64,000 bases of DNA from Callorhinus ursinus (lineage: Eukaryota > Chordata > Mammalia > Carnivora > Otariidae). The notes beneath the pieces were generated by a model. The model worked only from the letters and a program-made list of their open reading frames with translations, was not told the DNA's origin and searched no databases. Of this stretch, positions 33,601 to 46,060 are shown piece after piece; the stretch's first letter is position 1; every line of letters begins with the position of its first letter. The stretch covers positions 282,824 through 346,823 of the forward strand of contig NW_020312849.1 of NCBI RefSeq assembly GCF_003265705.1. Direction: 5' to 3'. The position numbers and the translations under genes are program-made.

Positions 33601-33772
33601 TAAATGACTAAAATATCAAGACATAATTACATAAAATTTATCCACTCCACTTTCCTTTCAAAGGATCTCTCCTTGATGTTAGGTAGTCCCATATAGAGCA
33701 TCAGTGCACCTTTAGTAAGGACCATATAGCCAAACCAGGCAAAAGCTCAGACTTCTAGCTGAGCTCTGATCT

Positions 33773-34372
33773 TTTTATTATTATTATGTTATGTTAATCA
33801 CCATACATTACATCATTAGTTTCTGATGTAGCGTTCCATGATTCATTGTTTGTGCATAACACTCAGTGCTCCATTCAGTACGTACCCTCTTTAATACCCA
33901 TCACCAGGCTAACCCATCCCCCACCCCCCTCCCCTCTAGAACCCTCAGTTTGTTTCTCAGAGTCCATTGTCTCTCATGGTTCATCTCTCCCTCCGATTTC
34001 CCCCCTTCATTTTTCCCTTCCTTCTCCTAATGTCCTCCGTGCTATTCCTCATGTTCCACAAATAAGTGAAACCTTATGGTAATTGACTTTCTCTGCTTGA
34101 CTTATTTCACTTAGCATAACCTCCTCCAGTCCCATCCATGTTGATGTAAAAGTTGGGTATTCATCCTTTCTGATGGCTGAGTAATATTCCATTGTATATA
34201 TGGACCACATCTTCTTTATCCATTCATCTATCGAAGGGCATCTCGGCTCTTTCCACAGTTTGGCTGTTGCGGACATTGCTGCTATGAACATTGGGGTGCA
34301 TATGGCCCTTCTTTTTACTACAACTGTATCTTTGGGGTAAATACCCAGTAGTGCAATTGCTGGGTCATAGGG
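33773..34372 (-). mobile_element. 5'-truncated L1, type B 3' end, antisense
   Basis: Flanks 'tagctgagctctgatct' (33756-33772) and 'tagctgagctccaatct' (34373-34389) form a 17-bp duplication with two differences. On the minus strand the ORF2 C-terminus is open from 34291 to 34049 ('MFIAAMSATAKLWKEPRCPS') and ends in the canonical 'SLICGT' stop. A single type B 3'UTR and tail follow. Confidence 0.95.
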
Positions 34373-34389
34373 TAGCTGAGCTCCAATCT

Positions 34390-36870
34390 GAGCAGCATTT
34401 TCACTTTGAATAGCTACAGAATTCCCTGATATTACTAATCATGCTGAAAATGAATTTCCTTCCCATGTGTTTGTCTGTAACAGGTGAGAAATTTCACACC
34501 CATTCTTAAAGCAGGGTGGAAGAGGGGAGGTACGGAATGTGAGGGATGCCATAGTAGATTCCTGAATTTATAGGTGCAAGAATTTTTGTCAACATCTTTT
34601 GTTAATAAATAGCAACTGTCCTTTTATATTAACCACATTAGTGTGAGGGGATTTCTTAATACAGTTTGTAATACCTAAAACTTACCTCATTTTCTTAAAG
34701 AAATAATAGTTATATCAGTGCTTAATATGATTTTCCTTTGCATAGATGTTTTGAGACTGAGCCAGATAGAGCAAGAAAGCAACAAGTACATTGTATTCCA
34801 TGACTATGATGAGAAATACCTCTATACGTGTTTCCCAAATGTTGGAATATAAATTCAGAACTGTGGTTTCTGGGAAGAATGAAATTCTGAGCAAATCCTA
34901 AGATCCTTCTTGTCTCTGCCAATTAAGTGGGGTTTTAGTACCTAATGTACTAGTGTTTAATTTCTAAATTTAATTTAATTCTTTAAATTAATTAAAGAAG
35001 AGAATTAATTTCTTCTTCTGAATTGAAGGAGACCTCTATTTGCTGTGGGGTTTTTTTCAATTCATTAAATAAGTTTCTGTGAATTACCATGTCTGCCTGC
35101 TACCACTATTCTAAACACATTATTATAACAAGCTATACCATTACTGAATGGACTGAGTTAAATAGAGGGTGAATCTATATAAGATTCTTCTACCTGTTCT
35201 GACAGCACTGGCTACAATATCACTACCACAACTGAACAACTAGGGACATATTATTTTTGTCTACTCAGTATCTCTTTTCTAAGGACCATTCCCTACATGC
35301 CTCTCTCCATTCATGACTGCTGTCCTATTCCTGCACTATGGTCCTTGGTCATAACTGACTGGCTTATTGAGTCATGTGATCTTTCCTGGGCGGCACCCGC
35401 AGGGGCAGAAGAGAGGTGGTCAGACCTACACCTTATAAAATTCAAAGCTGCCACTATTTTTTTTTTTTTTGAAATGTAGATTGGGAAACAGAAAACTGGG
35501 AGGCAGAGAGAGAGAGAAAGACAAATGAAGCGAACCTACAGCAATGGACAGAAAAGAGAGATGAAGAAAATTTTAACAATTTTGAGTTCCAGGTTTTAGT
35601 TTGTTCCTGAAGCCCAGAAGCATTTGTGTCATTAGGTTTTATCAATTATACTAATATCCTCCAATAAATTTCTCATTTTTACTTAAGCTAGGTAGATTTG
35701 GTTCACTTACTTGCAAATAGAAATTACTAATTAGAAACTAATGTAAGAAGTGGGGTACTGCAAAAGACAAACCCTAGCATTTGAAGCTTGATAGTTCATG
35801 TGAGAAGAACTGAGAATTCTGCTGCCCCTTATGCCAGAATGAGAAACTGAAGATACTGTATGGGGGCAAAACAGGCAGCTACACCATCTTGCTGTCTCTT
35901 GGGACTCAGACTTCAGGGCCATGAAGCCGGAGCAACGAGGCCTGAGGGCGATTTGGCAGGAAGCCTGTGTGTTTAGAAGCTGTAGGAAATGTTGCCTTCA
36001 GCAAGAGCTACAAAGGAAGATTAGCTTCCTTTGGAGCTGAGCCTGTTGGAAAGCAGGTAAGAGACATCAGATTAAGCGCACAGCCTTGGGAAGAAAAGCT
36101 ATTTTCTGTCTAAGGCTAATTATAAGAGTTTGCAAAGCTTGAGATGATCAAAGCCTTGCTGGACTGCAACCACCAAATTCACTGAGATCTGAAAAATAGT
36201 AAATGCATTATTGAAGAGAATGAAGGATTTTTTGGTATTTGAAATAGAGATACTTGGGGGGAAGCTAGAAGGGTCAGGAAGCACTAATCCTCCTTCAAAA
36301 GAGCCTCTGCTGAAAATCCACTGCCAGTCAAAAGACTCAATGCTTCTCACTGACCAGCACGTGGGCAGGAATACAGCTTGTGGATGGGCACAGAACTCCA
36401 GGACAGATCAGCTCCACTTCACCACCCCCCACCCCACCCCGCCCCCAGCCTGTCACAGAATCCTGAGGCTAACTGTGTAAAGCTCAAAGGACAGAGTATT
36501 CACTTACATTGTAAAGAAGTCATGAGTACAGAGCCCTGCTTCAACTAGAGATTCTAAGAGTATGGATGAGAAACCTTTCTTACGTTGTTCTATATCCTAA
36601 AAACAAGATAAACAAGCAGCTGACTACAGTTTTATGGGAGTTGTATTGCAGAAAGTCTCACACCTTGCACAGGGGAGACTGGGAGTTCTTATCCCAAAAG
36701 CGACCTCCAGGGACCAATAAGACATGAACTGTTAAGGTGGAATGGCCCTCCACAAAATAAATCCTTCCCTATTCTCAGAAATTACCTTGAAAGACTGGAC
36801 AAACGAACTCATCCTAGCAGGTAGAGCTTGAAGCAGCCAGATGGGCTCAGCAAAGAACATGCTAATTGAA
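34390..36870. other. Unassigned unique-looking sequence
   Basis: No gene or recognisable repeat. A T run at 35457-35470 and an AT-rich patch with short inverted repeats around 34970-35025 are the only structure seen. Confidence 0.4.
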
Positions 36871-36889
36871 ACTACTCTAAGATATTTTT

Positions 36890-37075
36890 TTTTTAAGATT
36901 TTATTTATTTATTAGAGAGCGAGTGAGAGAGAAACAGCATGAGAGGGGAGAGGGTCAGTGGGAGAAGCAGGCTTCCCGCAGAGCAGGGAGCCTGATGCGG
37001 GACTCGATCCCAGGACTCCGGGATCATGACCTGAGCCAAAGACAGTTGCTCAACCATCTGAGCCACCCAGGCGCC
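36890..37075 (-). mobile_element. Carnivore SINE
   Basis: Perfect 18-bp duplication 'ctactctaagatattttt' at 36872-36889 and 37076-37093. Antisense head 'gagccacccaggcgcc'. Confidence 0.97.
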
Positions 37076-37224
37076 CTACTCTAAGATATTTTTAGAGATG
37101 GGAACACAGAAAGAAGAAAATATCTTACCTAAGATATTGGGCTAGGAACACAGGTAATCTAGTTCTATAAACCTCACACCCATGGCAGTTGCTAGTTCTA
37201 TTTTGACCATCAAGATGAATCTAG

Positions 37225-37450
37225 AAGTTGAATTCCGGTTATACTACTCAAGATGTGTAACACTGGACAAACTACTAAAACTTTCTGTGCCTCAGCGTCG
37301 TCTCCTTTGAATGGGAAGGATAATAATAGTGACTGTCTCCTGGGGGTAATTTTGAGGACTGCATGTATAAACACATGTAAAGCCCTCACAATAGTGCTGA
37401 GCACTGCTACTGTGCTATTGCTGTCATTATTTACGTTATTGTCAAATTTT
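37225..37450 (+). mobile_element. MIR
   Basis: 'gttgaattccggttatacta', 'tgtgcctcagcgtcgtctcc', 'gaatgggaaggataataata' and 'gtataaacacatgtaaagcc' match sense MIR. Confidence 0.72.
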
Positions 37451-37600
37451 ATGTTCTGCATTAAGGACAGAAATTGTTATTGCTGGGCTAAAGCTTCTGC
37501 ATCCCTAACCAACCCTATTGTGTCTAGAGGATTTACATGTTGAGCCTCTTCAATGTTTTACAGCCAGGATTCAATAAACTATTCTAAATTAGATCTCCAG

Positions 37601-37818
37601 GAGTGCCTGCGTGGCTCAATCATTTAAGCATCTGCCTTCAGCTCAGGCTGTGATCCCAGGGTCCTGGGATTGAGTCTCACATCAGGCTCCTTGTCCAGCA
37701 GGGAGCCTGCTTCTCCCTCTCCCTATCCCCCTCCCCCTGCTTGTGCTCTCTCTGTTTCTCTCTCTTTCTCAAATAAATAAAACCTTTAAAAATCAATCAA
37801 GCAAGCAAGCAATCAATA
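37601..37818 (+). mobile_element. Carnivore SINE with irregular tail
   Basis: Sense copy; after 'aaataaataaaacctttaaa' the tail degenerates into a run of AATC/AAGC units to 37818. Likely duplication 'agatctccag' (37591-37600) versus 'agatttccac' (37819-37828), two differences. Confidence 0.88.
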
Positions 37819-37828
37819 AGATTTCCAC

Positions 37829-39970
37829 ATGGGCCCAAACAGATCAACAGATGATCACTAATTTACTTTTTCTTGATCTCATTGTAATTTTAAAGTTTAT
37901 CATTGTATTGCCTAGAATACAACACCAATTTCTAAGACTGTATTTTATATAAAAAGCAAAGTGTGTCAAATAAACTCAATAAACAAAAGAGTAAACAAAA
38001 TTAATGAGCTCTTGATTATAGGACTATTCAGGGCATTTAATATGCTAATATTCATTGTGAAACTCCAAAAGGGAAGAGTAAATAGTAGTTTTTAAGATTA
38101 TGTGACCAATACTGCCTTAGTAGACCATCTAGTAACATCTTGAGGAAAATCAGCATTCTGTGCACCCCTGGATGAGTGAAACTATTTGGAACCATTCAGG
38201 TTATCAGATGATTCAGGTCAAAAGCAGCTGCAGCAGTTGGCACACTGGCAGCCAGGTGCATAGCTGAATGGTGACAATGAATCCCCTTCATTGGAAATCC
38301 TCCTTTAAGATGGTTTGCAGAACAATATTTAATTTTATTATAGCTTGGATTCTTCCTCTAAACCATTTTTTCAATAAAATAAATACTGTCTACAGGTGCT
38401 TATTTTTATAATAACCACCCTTTCTATTTCCAGGTGTTTCTGAGCTTGACAATTATACGTTTCCCAGAAGTTCGTGACTACAAGGAAAATGGAAGGTACT
38501 TTCTGCCTTCAGCCATGCACCTCGAAGTTCAAGAAACTCACTGAACCTTATTTTCTTCTGTATGAAAAAAATGGAAAGTGTGCAACTTGAAATGGTGAGG
38601 GGTGACAGTGTTAGGAAGAAATTTCCAAAACTGGTAGAATGTTAGGTTTGGGAAGCTTTTAAAAATACCCCAGCCCATGAAACACTTCCTAAATCAAAAT
38701 ATACAGGCAAGGCAAGGGGCTTGAAAAGGTTAAAAAGCTTCCCAGGTGATCACGGTGAACTGGCTGGCAGACTGGCACATTGTAGTGCTCAGTGAAGATT
38801 GGGTAGCGCTTGACACCTCTGTCTCATGACCTCCTTGAAATTCAGGTTCATGTGGCACTTAAATCAGATTTATTTAGAGTATTTTAAATCGTTTCTCTTT
38901 TGAGAATAATATAATGATATCCCAAAAAGTATCTCTGATTTTTCTTTCTATGGGTTTCTCTTATCTGACCATGGTTCATATATCAAAGTTTCTTCGGAGT
39001 TTTGGTGAATTACAGTTTTCACTCTTCATACTCTTTCAGCAAATCTCATTAAATCTCATGGTTTCGATGACTACCTATAGGGCAGATGGCCTCTTCCCCA
39101 AACTTCAGATTTCCCTATCCAACTACAGCTAGACTTCACCTGGATGTTCCACAGACACATCAAATCCAACTCTCACTCCAGCTCTGCTCCTCATTCTGTG
39201 TTCCCTCTCCACTGGCAGCACTGCCATCCACCTCATTATTGAAATCTGAATCATAGAAGCCATTATTTTATACTTCTATACATTTTATCTTCTATTTTCC
39301 AGCTTCATATTAGAAGTCCTGATCATTTTCTCTCCTAAATATTTATTTTATCTCTACCTTGATTCTGTATTGCTTGGTCCTTAGGTTCTAGAATCTAGAA
39401 TGCAGGCAAGTAATAAATTTTGGAATACTCTTGCTAAACAATATTTGAATACTCATATTTTGGAAGAGTACATTTATTTAAAAAATAGCTGCTGAGATAG
39501 AAACAACTGATTTACAACTGAACTTGTGAACCACAACCCATTTGAAAATTGAATACTGACTATACTGGTTATTAACTCCCCAAATCAATAACTTTCTAAA
39601 AATTTTACTGTAAATATTGCTGCTTGGGAAAAAATAGTTATAATCAGAGCAGGATAAAAAAAGTAGAGAGGCCCTTCTCTGGGTATTCTAAACTGAACTT
39701 CCAGATTTTTTTCAAGAGCTTTAGAAGTTTATAGTTATGTAAAATATGTAAAATAACTGTTTCACTAGAACATTTGTTGCCCTCTTGTTTTATTGTTGTT
39801 GTTGTTCTTTTTTTCTAATGTATTTTGTGTTTCCTGGATTAACTGACTGTTTTTCTTGTTGTGGTGGTACTTGGACTGAGTTCTAGTTATTGGGGGAGGT
39901 GAAAACTTGCTGTGTGCAGTAGGTAACTAAAAATTGCTCATCAAATATTCCTTACCTACTACATGCCCAG
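37829..39970. other. Unassigned unique-looking sequence
   Basis: No repeat recognised. A 62-bp exon-like block at 38434-38495, between 'tttctatttccag' and 'gtactt', is open in one frame but is not supported by anything else. Confidence 0.4.
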
Positions 39971-39974
39971 GAGT

Positions 39975-40135
39975 AGGGAAGGGGATTGACTGCAAAAGAG
40001 CTTGATGAAACTTTTCACGGTGAAAATATATTATATCTAGATGGTGGTGATGGTTCCAAGATGGTATGCATTTGCCAAAACATCCAGTTGCATGTTACTG
40101 GATCTAAGTTATACCTTAATAAGCCTGACATTTTC
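39975..40135 (+). mobile_element. Ancient L1M-type 3' end
   Basis: 'gggattgactgcaaaagagc', 'gatgaaacttttcacggtga', 'tatctagatggtggtgatgg' and 'taccttaataagcctgac' match the common L1M 3'UTR ending. Confidence 0.7.
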
Positions 40136-40148
40136 AAAAGCTTCAGGT

Positions 40149-40297
40149 ATGGGCACCTGGATGGCTTAGTTGGTTGAGCGTCTGACCCTTGGTTTCAGCT
40201 CTGGTCATGATCTCATGGGTTGTGAGACTGAACCCCAGGTGGCCTCATGCTCAGTGCGGAGTCTGCTTGAAGAATCTCTCCCTCTGCCCCTCCCCCA

Positions 40298-40383
<86 letters not shown>

Positions 40384-40421
40384 AATAAATAAATCTTTAG
40401 AAATATAATAAAAAATAAATA
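40149..40421 (+). mobile_element. Older-type carnivore SINE enlarged by microsatellites
   Basis: Body 'gacccttggtttcagctctg' marks the older subfamily. Duplication 'aaaagcttcaggt' (40136-40148) versus 'aaaagcttcaagt' (40422-40434). Its CT-rich segment has expanded into a compound microsatellite, so the copy is about 270 bp rather than the usual 190-200. Confidence 0.94.
40298..40378 (+). repeat. Compound microsatellite (TC)n(AC)n(TC)n(TA)n
   Basis: Continuous dinucleotide tract: TC to about 40315, AC to 40336, TC to 40348, TA to 40378. It grew from the SINE's pyrimidine-rich part and is expected to be length-polymorphic. Confidence 0.97.
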
Positions 40422-40434
40422 AAAAGCTTCAAGT

Positions 40435-41020
40435 GCCTTTTGATCAGGCAAGGGCTGATGACCAGGAAAGGGAAACCAAAGCACAAGAGTATGGTGCTAC
40501 TCAAAAGCACAGTGGTGGGGTTAGCAGCACAAGGCTGACTGCTGTGGGCCTTGGATCTTAATGCTGAGGCTCCATGTGTGGGAACCCTAGGCACACACCC
40601 ATCCCAGCAGAGGTATAGGGCAGTGAGCCCAGTCCCCCCAGGTTGGCGCCCAGACCGTAGACCTTGCCTCTGAAAGCCCACCACTGCCACAAACCACTGG
40701 TGCTTAGTAGGGTTTGAACTCTTGCTTCCTGATAGCTTGTCTCTTGCATTTTACAGATATATTAATAAAAGTAGCCTGAAGCAGATCAGCCATGTTTGGG
40801 TGCGTTTTGGGTTTAGGCATGGATTGAGAACAGGAAGAGATGGGGCAGAGAGAGAGAATATACGACAAAGATTCTTTGAAGAGAACACATTTATCTCTGA
40901 CAAATACAAGAGAGTTAAGTAGTGTTAGGAATCCTTGACAGGCTTATCTCACACCAGCCACTTTCCATATAGGAAATCCAAGAGGTAACAAATTATTTTC
41001 TTGACCACCTCCGGGAGGAG
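40435..41020. other. Unassigned, moderately GC-rich sequence
   Basis: Antisense open frames at 40397-40690 and 40558-40749 overlap and show no motif. No repeat recognised. Confidence 0.4.
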
Positions 41021-41029
41021 GTTTTCCAG

Positions 41030-41265
41030 AGAAGAAACACCAAGTTTTGCTCCTCCCTCCCTTCCCCTAGCACTTTGTAGACATCTTCGTAACAGCTCTC
41101 ATCAAACTGTACTGAATGATTTATTTCTGCCTTCATTTAGCTCACCAGACCTGGAGCACCTCAAGTGCAAGGGCCATCTCATTCTCCTTTATATTTCTTA
41201 ATTGCTAGCACAAATTCTGGCACATGATAAGTGCTGAACATACAACAATTAAATACATGAATGGA
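41030..41265 (+). mobile_element. L2 3' end
   Basis: 'cctagcactttgtagacatc', 'ctggagcacctcaagtgcaa', 'gggccatctcattctccttt' and 'ctggcacatgataagtgctg' match the sense L2 3' consensus. Confidence 0.7.
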
Positions 41266-41499
41266 GAATGTGCATAATTCAATGAGAATTTAATGTATGC
41301 AAGTTTTCCAGGGTCTTATAATTAATATAATTTGGTATAGATTAAGTCTATTATGTACCATGAAATAGAAGGTCAGCAGCTGCCTCTCTTAGGTGGGCCC
41401 AGCAGCTCACCTTGTGGAACAGGCTTCCAAGGCAGAGCAGGCTGGCCACAGGAAGCACAGTCTCTGGGCCGTGTGCCAGAGGCTTGTGTGAGGCTTGTG

Positions 41500-41655
41500 C
41501 CTGTTTTCCAATCTGAAAACCAGAGATGATAATAATACTGCCCACCTCACAGGGTTGTTGTGGGAGTTAAATGAGCTAACACATGTAACAAATGCTTCTA
41601 GTAGTGCCTGGCAGAGAGTAAGCACTCAGAGTGCCAACTGGTATTGTGGCGCAGT
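41500..41655 (+). mobile_element. MIR
   Basis: 'ctcacagggttgttgtggga', 'gttaaatgagctaacacatg' and 'gcctggcagagagtaagcac' are strong sense MIR matches. Confidence 0.8.
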
Positions 41656-41674
41656 GTCACTTGAGAAGACTTCT

Positions 41675-42560
41675 ACTGTCATTCAATAATTTACTGAATG
41701 TCTACTATGTGCCCAGGTCACTGTGGACAAAGTTAGGGCACAGATGTGTTCTCACTGTTCATTGAACTGACAGCCTAATGCAGAAAGCAGAGGCTATTAA
41801 ATAATGACAAAATAAATGAACAGTTTAACTGTGATCATTACTATGAAGGAGAGATAACCAGTACTTTGAGACCACGAATGGGGGATTTAACTGGTTGGCA
41901 GGGTCAGGAATAAGGAACTAAGATCTGAGGTGTCAGTAGACACTGGCTAGTTTAGATATGAAGAACAGCATTCCAGGCTGAAGGAGCAGACATTCAAAGG
42001 CCCTGAGGCAGTAAGGGTGTTGTACATTTAAGGAAGGAAAAGAAGGCCTGTGTGCTGCGGTACAGAAAGTAAGAGCAGCATGGTTTAAGATGAGGTTGTA
42101 TAAAAACAAAGCAGCCAGCTCACCCAGAACTTTGATACCCTATTAGTTACTAGCTGTGTGAGGTGGTGGGAGTGAGTTGTGGAGAACAACATGAGCATTT
42201 TTATTTTGAAAATCATTCAGATTGCAATGTGGAGAATGACTAAGGGGGCACTGTGTGAAAGCAGGTAGACTCCAATAGAGGAAGAGACAATAGCAGCATG
42301 GGCTCAAGTAGAAATGGAGAGAAGAGGGTGAAGATGGGTAGTGATGGAGGAACCGTCAAGGATCAGGAGTGGGTTGGTAGCTTGTACTATGGTTAGAAAG
42401 GGTCCCACTGACTGAGACTGGGCACACTGAAGAGAGCCTGGGGGACTATTATGAGTGTAATTTTGAATATATTGAGTATTAGATTCCTTTGAGACAAGTG
42501 AAAATGTCCGGTGGTCTGTCGGGCATATGAGTGTATGATGCAGGAAAGTTACATAACCAT
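41675..42560 (+). mobile_element. Ancient mammalian-wide repeat, long copy, family not assigned
   Basis: 'tactgaatgtctactatgtg', 'gaacagcattccaggctgaa', 'ggagcagacattcaaaggcc' and 'ctgaggcagtaagggtgttg' are well-known phrases of an old mammalian repeat. The later part (42180-42560) appears to continue the same consensus. Confidence 0.5.
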
Positions 42561-43738
42561 GAGGCAATCAGGCATCCATTGCACTAAGGGAAAGATGTAA
42601 CAGAAAATCTTGTAGGCTGACAATATCTCTTGGATTTCAGAGCTTGTCCCCTTCAGAGATGTACTAAATGGCCTAATTCTTCCCTTGTAATTTGTATTTT
42701 GATTCTCCAATCCACTTGGTGGCCCAAACTTAACCACAGTCAGAAACGTGGAAATTTCTCCAGAGCTGTGTTTAAATGGTGGGGGGGCGCTGAGTAGTAC
42801 CAGGTCCCACTGTGGGGAGGCACATGCTCTTGAATGTCATCTGTCCACACAACTATCCATAGACACGTTGCTTCTGTCTCTAGTCCTTAGTCCTCAGTCT
42901 GCCAGGCTGCAATGAAATGTCACTCATGCTGTCCACATGATTCCTTCAGGTATGACAACTCCTTTTGGTTTTGACTCATCATACTTAAGACACAAAAATT
43001 ATTCCATATTTCTGTCATGGTCTGTAGCACAGGAATCTAATTTTCTCTTTGGCTCACTGGACCGAGACTCAACATTCAGTTCTTGTCACCTCATCAGCAT
43101 TCTACTATGGAAGGCAGGTAATACATGCCCTCTGCTCCCGGGTACCTCAAATTTCTGCAGTCTTCCCACCTCACCAGGGCTTTAAACCAGGAAGTGGGAA
43201 ACAGTGTCTCATTCAGTCTCTCCAAAGCCTCTCAAGGATCCTGTATCTCTCAGGGACTCTAACCCATAAAACGGGTGAGAACAAGGCTCAATTCCAATTC
43301 CCATTCATAATTTCATTCTCCTGGATCTAACTCCGGATCTCTTCCCTCCATGTAGCTCGTGGAATAGTCTTCAAACTATCTTTGTCTATACCAGAAATAT
43401 TCTTGTTTCTCCTTAGGGTTTTGGCTTTTGAAAACCAAAGCAAGGAAGACTCCTTTTCCTCCTTCCACCTTGTATGTTTCCACCTCCAAGGAAACAAGCT
43501 CAGCACAACTTAGCTCCTAAAATAGAAGTAAAAATGGGGAAATATTAAAGGGAAGGTCAATATTTTAAAAATATCTTCATGCTATAGACAAGAGAAAATT
43601 CCCTTTTACCTCTTCTAGATGATTTTATGATCAGATTAAATTGTATAGGTTATAGATGAAAATACCCTGCATCATTAATTATACAGTCAGAAAGAGACTG
43701 TGTGTACGTATTCTTACGACTGATTATCTGCATAAATC
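42561..43738. other. Unassigned sequence
   Basis: No repeat or gene recognised. Plus-strand frames at 42937-43185 and 43049-43330 overlap in different frames and lack motifs. Confidence 0.4.
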
Positions 43739-43741
43739 CCG

Positions 43742-44132
43742 CAATGGGCTAAATTATGTCCTCTCAAAATTCATACTGAAACCCCAACTCCCAATACAAT
43801 GGTATTTGGAGATGTAGTCTTTGGAGGTAATTAGGTTTAGATGAGGGCATGAGACTGGGGTTCTCATGATGGGATTAGTGCCCTTATAAGAAGAAATGCT
43901 AGAGAGCTTATTTCTTTTCTCTCTTTACCCATATCCACTGAGGAAAGACCATGTGAGGACATTGTGAGAAGGTAACCATCTGCAACCCAGGAAAGAGCTC
44001 TCACCAGACATCAACAATGCTAGCACTGTGATCATGGTCTTCCAATCTACAGAACTATGATAAAGAAACTCCTGTTGTTTAAGCCACCTAGTCTATGGTG
44101 TTTTGTTATGGCAGTCAGGACTGACTAAACAA
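43742..44132 (+). mobile_element. MLT1-type (ERVL-MaLR) solo LTR
   Basis: Sense landmarks occur in order: 'attatgtcctctcaaaattc', 'caatggtatttggagatgta', 'gattagtgcccttataagaa', 'gaccatgtgaggacattgtg', 'cctgttgtttaagccaccta' and 'gttatggcagtcaggactga'. It starts near 'tgggct' and ends near 'ctaaaca', as LTR ends should. No internal or coding sequence accompanies it. Confidence 0.82.
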
Positions 44133-44557
44133 ATTTCAACTGATATAAAGGTCCATCGCACATGCCTATTTTACTTCTAGTTCCATCTCAACTAAATTTA
44201 ACTGGAATTGTATGAGGCAAAACTAACTGAAACTGTACAACTCCCTAAAATTAGTGACATTAAGTCATGCTGTTTTCTTGCCCAGCAAGACCGTTAAGAT
44301 AAGACTCTATTCCAGTCATATTTTATAGTACATCATTTTCCAGTTTCCAAGAGCAACTAGGAGCTCTTTATTTGTTTTTAGCACTAATATGGGAGATGAG
44401 GTTTGAATGTAATACAGTGGAATTAAAAGCATCACTACAGATTTGTTATGATGCTAGAAGAAGAATAAATAGGGAAAAATAAAAGCTAGATTGAGTTTTC
44501 ATGATGTCAAGAAAGATTTGCCCCTTATGCTATCTAACCTAATGAAAGATACATTTC

Positions 44558-44600
44558 TAAAAAAAAAAAAAAAGAAAGAAAGAAAAGAAGAAAGAAAGAT
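44558..44600 (+). repeat. A run and (GAAA)n simple repeat
   Basis: Fourteen or so A followed by imperfect GAAA units up to 44600, then 'gatgtatttcttt', which resembles 'gatacatttct' just before the run. It may be a decayed retroposon tail. Confidence 0.85.
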
Positions 44601-45940
44601 GTATTTCTTTAAGTATGTAAGAAAAATAAACAATAGCACTAAGTTCATAAGGGTATAGTGAGAGCACATCAGTAATTTCAGTTTAAGGTGGTATCTCTTG
44701 TGAGTTATACTCAGAGCTTGAGATATAATTGGTTGTTAACAATGTGAAACTAAGTTGTAGGTATTTTAGTTAATCATATGATATATACTGAAGAAGTCTG
44801 CAGGTAAGAGGGTTAAGAGAATAATATAAGTATTAGAATATAGCCCAATTTCCTTGGAATGCTTTAACTTAACTAGTTTTGATAATCCACTGCACTGCTT
44901 ACTATTCAGTGCTCTGACGCTGAACTTCAGTGGATGACTCTTTGGCTTTCAACGTCACCGTATGCTAGTAAAGTGAAAATGAATTTGCGCTATTAAAAGA
45001 GGACACAAAAGGTATAAAAAATGTTTTCTATTATTATCTATAACATTTTTCTTCCCCAAATAGACCAACTTTAATAGAAAGTACATGGGAACTGATATTC
45101 TAGTACTCTATAAATTTTCCTAGAGCTAGTAAGAAATGCTAAGTAATACATCCTTAAGTATTTGCTTTTGTGGAAGAACTCAATACAGGTGAACATAAAT
45201 TTACAAAAACCCAAAACAACTAATTGAACAAGAGAAAATATTCAGATTTAATTTAGAATTTGCATCTTTGCATGCTTTAGTATATTTACATTGCTTCCTT
45301 CAAATGTCTTTGACTGATTTTTCTAAAATTTTTCCTAACATCCAAACATCTTCTAGAATAGGGCTATTACTTAATCTGTGGGTCAAAATAATGTCATTTC
45401 TCTAATCTATATCAAGAAGAGATATGATGCCTTAAATATCATTAAGCTCTAGCTAAAAAGTTTAGTGCCTCACTGTCGGAAAAAATATATATTTAACATG
45501 AACTAACTAAGATCATAAACATGGGGGCTCTTGATTTTAAGGCTTGTTTTCTTTTCCTTTTATTTTTTACCCAATTAGAAAGACCATGTTTTAATTTTTT
45601 TTTTTTTAATTCAGAAATAACTTCCCACAAAGTGAAAGATAACCCACTAACCCTGTGGCATTCCATGGAAAAGAAACTGTGGGCTACTCAAACCTTCTCT
45701 TGAATCTCTGGCTAGCCACAAAGCCAGTCTTGGCAAATGGATAGAACACACATTTCCAAATTTGTCAAATAAACACAGAAGCTGCCCAGAGTTTTAAAGG
45801 CCACTGTGGCTATATTTCTAAAGCAAAACCAAAACCAATCTAACCTGAGCTTGGCAACACTGGCAGTCAGATTCAAAGATGTAATTGGCATATTCTTTCC
45901 TTCAGTGCCTTTTACTATAATTCTCAACCACTTTATTTAA
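44601..45940. other. Unassigned sequence
   Basis: AT-rich, no gene or named repeat seen. T run at 45595-45607. Confidence 0.4.
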
Positions 45941-45944
45941 ATGC

Positions 45945-46060
45945 TTTTATTAATTTTTATCTCTATAACTAGAACATAAGCTCTGTGGGACAGTGTCTGT
46001 CTAGCTTCATGTTTTATTACCGATACTAGCAAAATAGCAGGCACATGACAAATAGAGCTA
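45945..46060 (+). mobile_element. L2 3' fragment
   Basis: 'agaacataagctctgtggga', 'cagtgtctgtctagcttcat' and 'agcaggcacatgacaaatag' follow the L2 ending. Confidence 0.6.

Noticed and set aside
38434..38495. Exon-like 62-bp block with acceptor 'tttctatttccag' and donor 'gtactt', open in one frame
   Set aside because: Short, with no recognisable protein and no second exon; such signals occur by chance in unique DNA of this length.
40251..40484. Antisense 77-codon frame with Tyr-Ile and Arg-Glu repeats
   Set aside because: It is the translation of the compound microsatellite in a SINE.
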